From the NCBI RefSeq assembly GCF_036203305.1, contig NZ_CP108131.1, positions 7,874,001 through 7,938,000 of the forward strand: a stretch of 64,000 bases of DNA, in the 5' to 3' direction. The DNA is from Streptomyces sp. NBC_00190. Its GTDB lineage: Bacteria > Actinomycetota > Actinomycetes > Streptomycetales > Streptomycetaceae. The position numbers were made by a program, and so were the translations under genes. Shown piece after piece: positions 48,056-56,000 of the stretch. The notes under the pieces were generated by a model. It was not told the origin of the DNA. It did not search any database and worked only from the letters and a program-made list of their open reading frames with translations. Numbering within the stretch: the first letter of the stretch is position 1; each line of letters begins with the position of its first letter.

Positions 48056-49086
48056 CTCGGGTCCCGGTGGAGCACGAAGGGGCTGACCGCGACCCGCTGG
48101 CCGGGGCGCAGTGGGTAGCCGGCGAGTTCGGTGGGCTGGTCCACCGTCCTTTCCAGCAACCAGAGCGGCGGGTAGAGCCGGAGCGTCTCCTTCACGACCG
48201 CCTCGGTGACGACCAGGCGGGGCAGGTCGGCCGCGGTCGGCAGCCGGCCCGCCAGCTCCCGGTCGACCTCGGCCAGCACCCGCCGACGCACCTGCGGGTT
48301 CTGGTCGAGGAGGAGGAAGAGCCAGGCCAGCGCGGCGGCGGTGGTCTCGTGGGCGGCGAACAGGTTGGCGACGACGATGCTGACCGCCTCCTCGCGCGTG
48401 ATCGCGTCCTCGTCGCACGCGGTGTTGAGGAGGTCCGCGACGACTCCGGGGGAGTCCTCCTGCCGCCTTCTGCGCAGGTCGAGCAGCCGGGACACCTCCG
48501 AGGTCAGCTCCCGTCCGACACGGTGCAGGCGCCGCCTGCGCGGCGACGGCCAGCGGGCGGGCAGGGGCAGGGGCACGGTGCCGGGCAGTCGCGCATCCTG
48601 CAGACGGGCCACCAAGGCGGGGACCTGGCCGACCTCGGGCCCCAGACAGAACTCGGCGATGAGCCGGGCGCTGGGCTCCTCCAGCGCGGGGATCGCCTCG
48701 ATCCTGCCCCGGGCCCGCCAGGATTCCGCGTGACGGGCCGCCGTCGCCGCGAGGCCGTCCCCGGCGGCGCGCAATCCGCTCCGGTTCAGGCCGCGCCCCG
48801 CCAGGCTGCGGGCACGCATCCACCGGGCCAGGTCCTCCGAGGCGCGGCCTCCGTCGGCCTCCTCGCCCAGCAGGTCCCGCGTGATGGTGTAGGTGCTGTT
48901 GGTGTGCTTGCGCACCTCCTCCGCCAGGCCCGGCGAGTTCACTACGTACAGCTCGTCGTCGAAGCGCACCAGGTCGCCGTACTCCCGCTGGTGGAGCAGG
49001 AAGCCGAGCCGGTCCCGGTCGAATGCGCGTCTGCTGCCGTGCCTCCCGGTCCCGAGGGGACCGGGAGGCACGGAGATCGACGACAC
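48056..49086 (-). pseudogene. Cytochrome P450 lacking the heme-binding C-terminus
   Basis: From the GTG at 49086 the protein follows the P450 fold for about 343 residues: I-helix IVVANLFAAHETTAAALAW (the AxET motif) and K-helix VVKETLRLYPPLWLLE (ExxR), ending at VAVSPFVLHRDP. The FxxGxRxCxG loop with the heme-ligand Cys, normally about 70 residues later, is absent, and the frame runs on antisense to the kinase fragment down to 47824. Without the Cys ligand it cannot be an active P450. The ribosome site AGGAG lies inside the last codons of the upstream Tyr-rich peptide ORF, so the two were translated together. Confidence 0.8.
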
Positions 49087-49089
49087 GGG

Positions 49090-49287
49090 TCAGCGCTCCT
49101 GTACGTAGTAGTAGTAATACGCGCTGTGTGGAGTGGAGGAGCTGAACGCGCTCCTCACCGAACTCTGGCGCAGGGCCCTCGCCCCTGAGGGATCGTCTGA
49201 CAGAGGGGCGGAGCTCGATGCGGCGTACGCCGATCCGGCACCGAGAAGCGCGGCGGCGGAGACCGCTACGAGGGCCAGCTTGCGCAG
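49090..49287 (-). CDS. Small Tyr-tailed peptide ORF upstream of the P450: candidate RiPP precursor
   Basis: The minus frame ends with SAYYYYYVQER and TGA at 49090, two codons before the P450 start; CAGGAGCGC of QER contains the P450 ribosome site. It is preceded by RKLALVAVSAAALLGAGSAY, a secretion-like or leader-like stretch, and then a Ser-rich linker. P450-only RiPP loci (biarylitides, tryptorubin-type atropopeptides) have a small peptide gene with an aromatic C-terminal core directly before the P450. Here no normal start codon lies in frame close by: CTG at 49287 or 49296 is nearest, and the next ATG is at 49488. The start may have decayed with the P450. The identification is inference. 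Confidence 0.45.
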   Translation of the reverse strand: MRKLALVAVSAAALLGAGSAYAASSSAPLSDDPSGARALRQSSVRSAFSSSTPHSAYYYYYVQER

Positions 49288-49514
49288 GGGAGTCAGAGAG
49301 CCATGTGACGTGCCCCGGGGGCGCCTGCCGTGTACGGAGGGCCGGGAATCCGCGGCCCAGAGGTGTCCCCGTCTGTCAAGGTACGAAATGTGGGGACATG
49401 ACCTTGTCTGCTCGGCGGGGCTTACTGGAGATGCGGGTTCACCGAGGACGGATGACCCCCTCAGCCCGCACCGCACACCACACACCACGAACCCTTTCCC
49501 GAAGGAGAACCACC

Positions 49515-49925
49515 GTGATCCGCACTACCCGCAAGCAGCGTTTCGTGATGCTCGGCCTGTCGACGGCCCTGGCCGCCGGAGGCGCCCTGCTCCCCTCGAG
49601 TGCCTTCGCCGCCCCCGCGACGACGCACGCCGGTGTCACCACGACAGCTGTCCAGGGCAAGCCGGCGCACGGCGACCCGAAGGGCAAGAACAAGAGCCAC
49701 AACAGCGGTACCAAGAACAAGAAGGGCAAGAAGGGCAACAGGGCTCGCGACATCGAGAACATGCCCGGCTGCAAGTTCGTCAGCGGCAAGGTGTACTGCG
49801 AGTTCAAGCCCGAGAAGCCGAAGCCCATCGACCCGAAGCCGGTCGACCCCGCGCCCGCGCCCGCACCCGCACCGGCTCCCGCGCCCGCGCCCGCGCCGCA
49901 TCAGGGTGGGCCCACCGGCAAGTAG
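49515..49925 (+). CDS. Secreted Lys-rich protein with Pro-Ala repeat tail
   Basis: A 136-residue protein from the GTG at 49515 with GAAGGAG seven bases upstream. A signal peptide (MLGLSTALAAGGALLPSSAF, cut after AFA near residue 32) is followed by a Lys/Gly/Asn-rich segment (KGKNKSHNSGTKNKKGKKGN), a compact unit with two cysteines (MPGCKFVSGKVYCEF) that could pair, and a tail of alternating Pro-Ala (about 49850-49900 in DNA) ending HQGGPTGK. The basic segment suggests binding to polyanions or the cell wall. Function unknown. A strong terminator at 49956 follows. Confidence 0.75.
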   Translation: MIRTTRKQRFVMLGLSTALAAGGALLPSSAFAAPATTHAGVTTTAVQGKPAHGDPKGKNKSHNSGTKNKKGKKGNRARDIENMPGCKFVSGKVYCEFKPEKPKPIDPKPVDPAPAPAPAPAPAPAPAPHQGGPTGK

Positions 49926-49955
49926 CCGCACAGGCGAGGCTCCCCGTTCCATCGT

Positions 49956-49994
49956 GAGAATCCCGTCCGATCGCTCAGATCGGGCGGGATTCTC
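49956..49994 (+). terminator. Strong terminator after the Lys-rich gene
   Basis: GAGAATCCCG-T-CCGATC pairs with GATCGG-G-CGGGATTCTC across a 5-nt loop, 30 bases after the stop. It is the clearest terminator of the window, with AT pairs at the base and GC pairs at the top. Confidence 0.85.
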
Positions 49995-50381
49995 CATGAG
50001 CGCGACATCCCGCGCCCGACCGGTGCCGTGATCTCGGAGCGGCGCACCGCCCCGGACGGCTTTCGTATCGGGCAGGTATCAGGGAGCGCTTGGTTGTCCA
50101 TCGAATCGGTGTGCCGGGCAGTGCCGAAGGGGGCCGCCCGGAGCCGGAGTGTCGTGGACCTGGCCCCCGACTGAGCCGTGCCGACCGGCCTGACCTGGGC
50201 GTCAGCGGATGGAAGGTGCTGCCACGGCTGTGACGCGTGTCCGGTATGCGACGCAACGGCCACGCCCGGTGTCTGCCCTATCGTTCGTTCAGGTCATCGG
50301 CCGCGCGTGAGCGCACGCGCGGCGCGTACCTCCCGACCATCCGTCCGTCCGTCCGTTCGTCCGAACAGGAGTGATCTGCCC
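49995..50381. promoter_or_regulatory. Upstream region of the response regulator with hairpin and tetranucleotide repeat
   Basis: No convincing gene. An inverted repeat CGCGCGTG-AGCG-CACGCGCG lies at 50302-50321, and a CCGT repeat (four full units, then TCGTCCG) at 50341-50363. The latter sits just before the AGGAG of the regulator gene, so slippage could change spacing. These are candidate control features only. Confidence 0.4.
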
Positions 50382-51122
50382 GTGCCCTCGTCCGTCCCGG
50401 CCCCGGCCTCTCCGCGCCCCGTGCGCGTACTGCTGGTGGAGGACGACGACCTGATGCGCCGGTCCTTCACCGTCGCCCTCGAGCGCTACGGATACCGGAT
50501 GAAGGCCGCGGCCGACGGGCTGGCGGGGCTGGAGCTCTTCCGCGACGAAAGCTTCGACCTGCTGATTCTGGACGTGATGCTGCCCGGCCTGGACGGGATC
50601 GGCCTGTGCCGCAGGGTCCGGGAGACCAGCCTGGTGCCGGTTTTGATGATGTCCGCCCGCGGCGACGGACTCGACGTCGTCGCCGGTCTGGAGGCCGGGG
50701 CGGACGACTACGTGGTCAAACCCGTGGACACCTACGTGCTCGTGGCACGCATCCGTTCGCTGCTGCGGCGGGCGACCTACGCGCCCTCCCCGGAACCCGA
50801 GCGGGCCACGGGCGACGGGCCGTCACCGTCCGGGCGTGAGCTGTTGGTCTTCGGGGACCTGACCATCGACACCGGCGGCCTGGAGGTGTTCGTCTCGGGA
50901 AGCCCGGTGGCGCTGACCCCGACCGAACTGAAGCTGCTGCTGGAGTTCGCCGCCCACCCGGGCATCGTGCTGGAACGGCACACCCTGCTGCGGGACGTGT
51001 GGGAGTACGGCTGGGACGGCGACAGCCGGGTCGTGGACCTGTGCGTGCAGCGGCTGCGCAGCAAGCTGGGCCGCGACCGGATCGAGACGGTCCGCGGTTT
51101 CGGCTACAAGCTCAGGCGCTGA
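50382..51122 (+). CDS. OmpR/PhoB-family response regulator
   Basis: A 246-residue regulator. The receiver part has VLLVEDDDLMRRSF, the phosphorylated Asp in LLILDVMLPGLDGIG, Ser in VLMMSARGD and Lys in DDYVVKPVDTYVLV. The winged-helix part has VALTPTELKLLLEFAAHPG, RDVWEYGWDGDSRVVDLCVQ and IETVRGFGYKLRR. The GTG at 50382 has AGGAG nine bases upstream. The kinase gene follows after five bases, and a MacB-type ABC exporter after that; this order suits an envelope-stress or antimicrobial-peptide response, though the signal is not visible in sequence. Confidence 0.93.
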   Translation: MPSSVPAPASPRPVRVLLVEDDDLMRRSFTVALERYGYRMKAAADGLAGLELFRDESFDLLILDVMLPGLDGIGLCRRVRETSLVPVLMMSARGDGLDVVAGLEAGADDYVVKPVDTYVLVARIRSLLRRATYAPSPEPERATGDGPSPSGRELLVFGDLTIDTGGLEVFVSGSPVALTPTELKLLLEFAAHPGIVLERHTLLRDVWEYGWDGDSRVVDLCVQRLRSKLGRDRIETVRGFGYKLRR

Positions 51123-51127
51123 GCCCG

Positions 51128-52381
51128 GTGCGCCCGTTCCACCGGCCGCGGTCCGCCCGCGTGCCCCTGCGCTGGAAGATCGCCGCGCTGGCCGCGTCCA
51201 CCGCTTGCCTGGTCGCGGCGGCCGTGGGCGTGCTCGTGCACCTGTGGACCGCACAGGACATCCGGAGCCGGGCCGAAGGGCAGGCCTTCAACAGCCTGTA
51301 CTCGGCCATGGACACCTACCGTCGTACCGGAATCCTGGCGGACGGCGCCGAGCTCGATCCGGCCGAGCTGCCCGCCACACTGCGGCGCCCGGCCGACGAC
51401 GCCCGGCACACGGCCTACGACGCACAGGTCCTCGGGAATCTGGGCCCGAGCGTCTGGGGCGCCCAGCGGGTCGACGGCTCGGGCAGCCGGGTGCTGGCCG
51501 TCCACGTCAACATGAGCTCGGAACTCCACGAACTGCGCCGGCTCGACGTGATCATGGCCGTGGCCTCGCTGGTCGCGCTCGCGGCGGCCACGCCGCTGGC
51601 CGTCTACGGAGCCGGGCTGCTCGGCCGCCGGCTGGGGCGGGTCTCCGAGACCGCGGGCCGGATCTCCGCCGGGGACCTGGATGCCCGAACCGGGCCCACC
51701 AAGGGCCGCGACGAGGTGTCCGACATCGCCGCCACCGTCGACCGCATGGCGGACAGCCTGAGCCGAAGGCTGCGCACCGAGCGCCAGTTCACCGCGGACG
51801 TGGCCCACGAGCTGCGTACTCCGGTCGGCGGTCTGCTGGCCGCCGCCGATCTGCTGCCGCCCGGTGAGACGGAGGACCTGCTCCGTGCCCGGGTGCGCGA
51901 TCTGCGCGGTCTGGTCGAGGACCTGCTGGAGATCTCCCGGCTGGACGCCGGCGCCGAACAGCCGGTGCGCGCCCATGTCCCGCTCGACGCGGTCGTCTCC
52001 GAGGCCGTGGCGCGTACCGGCCTCGACGCGGAGGTCGCCGTCGCCGAGGCGGAGACCGCGCAGACCGTGGAGACCGATCCGCGCCGTCTCGAACGGATCG
52101 TCAGCAACCTCGTCGTCAACGCCCACCGGCACGGGAGCACCCCGGTGCAGGTCACCGTCGAGGGCCGTACCGTCGTCGTGCGCGACCACGGTCCCGGTTT
52201 CCCGCCCGATCTGCTGCGCGACGGCCCGCGCCGGTTCCACACGGGCAGGCCGGAGCGCGGTTCGGGCCACGGCCTGGGCCTGACCATCGCCCAGGGCCAG
52301 GCCCGGCTCCTCGGCGCCGAACTGCGCCTGGACAACGCCCCGGACGGCGGCGCCGTCGCCACCCTGCGCCTGCCGGCCTGA
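51128..52381 (+). CDS. Sensor histidine kinase
   Basis: A 417-residue kinase. The first helix lies near 17-38 (IAALAASTACLVAAAVGVLV), an outer domain of about 110 residues follows, then a second helix (IMAVASLVALAAATPLAVYG) and a HAMP linker. The H box is FTADVAHELRTPVGGLLAA, the N box SNLVVNAHRHGST, with G boxes VRDHGPGFPPD and GSGHGLGLTIAQ. The ATP lid is present though short. It starts five bases after its regulator and presumably controls the downstream ABC genes. The signal is probably sensed outside. Confidence 0.92.
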   Translation: MRPFHRPRSARVPLRWKIAALAASTACLVAAAVGVLVHLWTAQDIRSRAEGQAFNSLYSAMDTYRRTGILADGAELDPAELPATLRRPADDARHTAYDAQVLGNLGPSVWGAQRVDGSGSRVLAVHVNMSSELHELRRLDVIMAVASLVALAAATPLAVYGAGLLGRRLGRVSETAGRISAGDLDARTGPTKGRDEVSDIAATVDRMADSLSRRLRTERQFTADVAHELRTPVGGLLAAADLLPPGETEDLLRARVRDLRGLVEDLLEISRLDAGAEQPVRAHVPLDAVVSEAVARTGLDAEVAVAEAETAQTVETDPRRLERIVSNLVVNAHRHGSTPVQVTVEGRTVVVRDHGPGFPPDLLRDGPRRFHTGRPERGSGHGLGLTIAQGQARLLGAELRLDNAPDGGAVATLRLPA

Positions 52382-52516
52382 CCGCCCGGCCCCGCAGAAC
52401 CGCTACGAAGCGGAGCGGACGCCGATACACGGCTGCTGAGTTCCTGATACGTCCCCCGGACACCCTTTGGCATGCACCCTTCCGCACCCGAAGACCGCAC
52501 CCGAAGAGGAGTCCCC

Positions 52517-53308
52517 GTGACCGCCGACCCCCGTGACGTGATCGCCACGCTCACGCCGCACCCGACGACCGGGACCGCGGCCGCCACCACCGACCTGTCG
52601 AAGGTCTACGGCAGCGGAGACACCCGCGTCGTCGCCCTGGACCGTGTCAGCATCTCCTTCCGGGTGGGCGAGTTCACGACGATCATGGGTCCCTCCGGCT
52701 GCGGCAAGTCCACCCTGATGCACTGCGCCGCCGGACTCGACTCGTTCAGCTCCGGCTCCGTCCGCATCGGCACCACCGAACTGGGCACGCTCGACGACCG
52801 CCGGCTCACCGAGCTGCGCCGGGACCGGATCGGCTTCATCTTCCAGGCGTTCAACCTGCTGCCGACACTGACCGCGCTGGAGAACATCACGCTGCCGCTG
52901 ACCATCGCCGGCCGCCGGCCCGACCAGCAGTGGCTGGACCACGTGGTCTCCATGGTGGGCCTCTCCCAGCGCCTCGACCACCGTCCCGGACAGCTGTCCG
53001 GCGGGCAGCAGCAGCGCGTCGCGGTCGCCCGCGCCCTGGTCTCCCGCCCCGCGATCGTCTTCGGCGACGAGCCCACCGGCAACCTCGACTCCCGTGCCGG
53101 GGCGGAGGTCCTCGGCTTCCTGCGCGACTCCGTGCGCGAGCTGGGCCAGACCGTGGTCATGGTCACCCACGACCCCGTCGCCGCGGGCTACTCCGACCGC
53201 GTGGTCTTCCTCGCCGACGGCCGCCTGGTCGACGAGATGACACGTCCCACCGCGGACCGGGTGCTGGACCGGATGAAGGCATTCGACACCCGCTCGCGCA
53301 CCAGCTGA
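52517..53308 (+). CDS. ABC transporter ATP-binding protein, MacB/LolD type
   Basis: A 263-residue ATPase. Walker A is GPSGCGKSTLMHCAAGLDSF, the Q loop is IGFIFQAFNLLPTLTALEN, the signature LSGGQQQRVAVARAL, Walker B VFGDEPTGNLDSRAG and the H loop MVTHDPVAAGYSD. The GFIFQxFNLLP-T-A-EN and GNLDS phrases are specific for the MacB/LolD/BceA group that works with FtsX-like permeases. GAGGAG lies just before the GTG at 52517. It forms an operon with the permease 73 bp downstream and lies 135 bp after the two-component system that probably regulates it. Confidence 0.93.
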   Translation: MTADPRDVIATLTPHPTTGTAAATTDLSKVYGSGDTRVVALDRVSISFRVGEFTTIMGPSGCGKSTLMHCAAGLDSFSSGSVRIGTTELGTLDDRRLTELRRDRIGFIFQAFNLLPTLTALENITLPLTIAGRRPDQQWLDHVVSMVGLSQRLDHRPGQLSGGQQQRVAVARALVSRPAIVFGDEPTGNLDSRAGAEVLGFLRDSVRELGQTVVMVTHDPVAAGYSDRVVFLADGRLVDEMTRPTADRVLDRMKAFDTRSRTS

Positions 53309-53381
53309 CCCAGCACCGAACGCGCATCGAAGCAGCCACCCGCTCGCATCCGCCGAGCCAGCCCCCCAGGATCCGCATCCC

Positions 53382-55916
53382 ATGTTCCGTACCGCCCTGC
53401 GCAACGTGTCCGCGCACAAGGCCCGCCTCCTGATGACCGCGTTCGCGGTCATGCTCGGCGTCACCTTCATCTCCGGCAGCCTCGTCTTCGGCGACAGCCT
53501 GAACCGTGCCCTCACCGCCCGGGCGACCGACGGCTACGAGCGCATCGCCGTCAGCGTCTTCCCCGAGTCCTCCGCCACCGGCGGCGGCCGCCCGGCCGGG
53601 CTCGACGCCAGTACCGTCACCACCCTGTCCCGGGTCCCCGGCGTCGCCGTCGCCGCGGGCCGGGTCGACGGCTTCGCCGCGGTCGCGGGCCGCGACGGCC
53701 AGCTGCTCGGCCACGGATCGTCCCACAAGGGCGGGAACTTCTCCCCGGGAGCCGACGGCACGGACCCCGCCTACCGGTTCACCCAGGGTTCCGGGCCGAC
53801 CGGCGACGACAGGGTCGCCCTCGACGAGACGACCGCCGCGCGGGGCGGCTACCGCGTCGGTGACACCGTGCGCGTCGGCACGGACGAGGGCGCCTCCTCC
53901 TACACCCTCAGCGGGGTCTTCCGTACCGACGGGACCACGCGATCCTCCGGGGGCAGCCTGACACTGTTCACCGACGCCGCCGCCCAGCGGCTCTTCCTCC
54001 AGCCCGGCCGCTACCAGATCGTCGAGCTCACGGCCGCTCCCGGCACGGACGCGCAGCAGCTCCTGCGCCGCGTCGAGTCGGTGCTGCCCCAGGACGCCGG
54101 CGCAGCCACCGGTGCCCAGCTCGCCCGGATCCAGGCGAACCTCGCCACCGGCGACAGCGACACCATGAGCCAGATCCTGTTGGGTTTCGCCGCCGTAGCC
54201 CTGTTCGTCGCCACCTTCCTCATCTCCAACACCTTCACCATGCTCATCGCCCGACGCACCAGGGAGCTGGCCCTGATGCGGGCCGTCGGCGCCTCGCGGG
54301 GGCAGGTGCGCCGCATCCTGCTGACCGAGTCCCTGCTCGTCGGCGCGGTCGCCTCCGCGGCCGGACTCGCCGTCGGCACCGGGGTCGCCGCCCTGCTCCG
54401 GACGCTCTTCGCCGCCGCCGACACCCCGGCCGGCCCGCTCGTCCTCACCCCGGGCACCGTGATCACGTCCATGCTGGCCGGCACGGCCCTGCCCATGGTC
54501 GCCGCGTGGCTTCCGATCCGCCGGGCCATGGCCATCCCGCCCGTCGCCGCGCTCGGCGCGGCCGAGCCCACGGCGCCCGCGCGCGCCGGCTCCCTGCGGG
54601 GCGGCATCAGTGCCGCGCTGGTGCTCACCGGCACCGCCGCCGTGGTGTACGGGGCCCTCACCACCGGGAAGGACGCCCGCACCGTCATCGGCCTCGGCGC
54701 GGCCCTCACCCTGGCCGGCGCGATCGGCCTCATCCCGCTGCTGTCCCGGCCGTTCGTCGCCCTGCTCCAGCCGCTGCTGAACCGTCTCCACCCGGTGCAC
54801 GGAAACCTCGCCGCCCGCAACACCGTCCGCGACCCGCGCCGCACCGGCGCCACCGCCGCCGCGCTCGCCATCGCCCTCACCCTCGCCTCGGGCCTGTCGG
54901 TCCTCGGGGCCTCCGCCGCCCAGTACCTCGACCGCGCGACCACCCACGACTTCACGGCCGACTACCTGGTGAAGGCCGCCGAGGGCGGCATGCGGATGAC
55001 CCCCGCCACCGCGGAGGCGCTGCGGAAGCTGCCCGGCGCCACGGTCAGCCCGCTCAACCAGTCCACCGAATACCGCCTGGCCGGCACTTCCTCCGTGCTG
55101 ACCGGCGTCGACCCCGCCGCCATCGGCCGACTGCTGCGCTACGACGTGGCCGAGGGCTCTCTCGACTGCCTCGCCAAGGGCCAGATCGCCGTGGCCGATT
55201 TCAAGGCCAGGAAGGCCGGCTGGCACGTCGGTCAGACGCTCCCCCTGGAGCGTCAGGACGACCAGCGCGGCAGCGTCACCATCGGCGCCGTCTACCGGGC
55301 GGACGAGCAGAGCAACCTGCTGCCCAGCATCACCGCACCCGACTCCCTCGTCGCCCGCTACGACTCCACCCCGCACACCGCCGGGATCCTCGTCGCCACG
55401 GACGGCGGACCCGGCCGGGCCGCGCTCGGCAAGATCACCCACGCCCTCGGCGACAACCCCGCCCTGGCCGTCCTCGACCGGGCCGCCATTCGAGCCGAGG
55501 ACAGCGGAACCATCGGCGACCAGCTCAACGTCTTCTACGCCCTGCTGAGCATGGCCCTGGTGATCGCCGCGCTGGGCATCGCCAACACCCTCGCTATGTC
55601 CGTCCTCGAACGCCGCAAGGAGATCGGCACGCTGCGCGCCCTCGGCCTGGACCGTGCCGGAGTGACCCGGATGGTCCGCCTGGAGGCCCTGCTCGTCGGC
55701 GCGCTCGGCGCGACCGTCGGCACGGTCCTGGGCGTCTTCCTGGGCTGGGCGCTCGGGCGCACGCTGCAGGAGAGCGTCGCCGGCTACACGTTGGTCCTTC
55801 CCTGGGGTCGCCTCGCTCTCGGCGTGCTCATCGCCCTGGCGGGCGCGCTGGTCGCCTCGCTCTGGCCGGCCCGCCGGGCCGCCCGCGTGGACATTCCCGC
55901 CGCGACGGCGGCGTAG
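53382..55916 (+). CDS. ABC transporter permease, FtsX-like (DUF214 type)
   Basis: An 844-residue permease with the double FtsX layout. N-terminal helix near 18-38 (LLMTAFAVMLGVTFISGSLV), a large outer domain of about 220 residues, then three helices from about 265 to 390. A second outer domain follows, and a final FtsX block near 715-840 (FYALLSMALVIAALGIANTL, LGVLIALAGALVASLWPARR). Such permeases either export macrolide-like compounds or peptides or transmit force to the envelope. Paired with the MacB-type ATPase just upstream. A perfect hairpin terminator follows at 55951. Confidence 0.9.
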   Translation: MFRTALRNVSAHKARLLMTAFAVMLGVTFISGSLVFGDSLNRALTARATDGYERIAVSVFPESSATGGGRPAGLDASTVTTLSRVPGVAVAAGRVDGFAAVAGRDGQLLGHGSSHKGGNFSPGADGTDPAYRFTQGSGPTGDDRVALDETTAARGGYRVGDTVRVGTDEGASSYTLSGVFRTDGTTRSSGGSLTLFTDAAAQRLFLQPGRYQIVELTAAPGTDAQQLLRRVESVLPQDAGAATGAQLARIQANLATGDSDTMSQILLGFAAVALFVATFLISNTFTMLIARRTRELALMRAVGASRGQVRRILLTESLLVGAVASAAGLAVGTGVAALLRTLFAAADTPAGPLVLTPGTVITSMLAGTALPMVAAWLPIRRAMAIPPVAALGAAEPTAPARAGSLRGGISAALVLTGTAAVVYGALTTGKDARTVIGLGAALTLAGAIGLIPLLSRPFVALLQPLLNRLHPVHGNLAARNTVRDPRRTGATAAALAIALTLASGLSVLGASAAQYLDRATTHDFTADYLVKAAEGGMRMTPATAEALRKLPGATVSPLNQSTEYRLAGTSSVLTGVDPAAIGRLLRYDVAEGSLDCLAKGQIAVADFKARKAGWHVGQTLPLERQDDQRGSVTIGAVYRADEQSNLLPSITAPDSLVARYDSTPHTAGILVATDGGPGRAALGKITHALGDNPALAVLDRAAIRAEDSGTIGDQLNVFYALLSMALVIAALGIANTLAMSVLERRKEIGTLRALGLDRAGVTRMVRLEALLVGALGATVGTVLGVFLGWALGRTLQESVAGYTLVLPWGRLALGVLIALAGALVASLWPARRAARVDIPAATAA

Positions 55917-55950
55917 CGACCGCTCCACCGGCGAGGCACCTCGCGCGGAA

Positions 55951-55973
55951 GACCCCGGCCCGAGGCCGGGGTC
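55951..55973. terminator. Bidirectional terminator between the FtsX permease and choline operon
   Basis: GACCCCGGCC-CGA-GGCCGGGGTC is a perfect 10-bp stem, extended by CGCGGA/TCCGCG flanks. It lies in the 84-bp gap between two convergent genes and ends both. Confidence 0.85.
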
Positions 55974-56000
55974 CTCCGCGTTCGGCCACGGGGCCGGTCG

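Noticed and set aside
49845..49905. GC-rich short tandem repeat (GCGCCC-type) as a noncoding satellite
   Set aside because: It encodes the Pro-Ala tail of a secreted protein with signal peptide and good ribosome site.
49995..50263. 120-aa minus-strand open frame upstream of the response regulator
   Set aside because: No ribosome site, mixed composition, and it overlaps the promoter region and the terminator of the neighbouring gene.
53163..55928. 921-aa minus-strand open frame antisense to the FtsX permease
   Set aside because: Low-complexity Gly/Gln/Glu/Arg text with no recognisable fold; the plus-strand gene has clear FtsX motifs.
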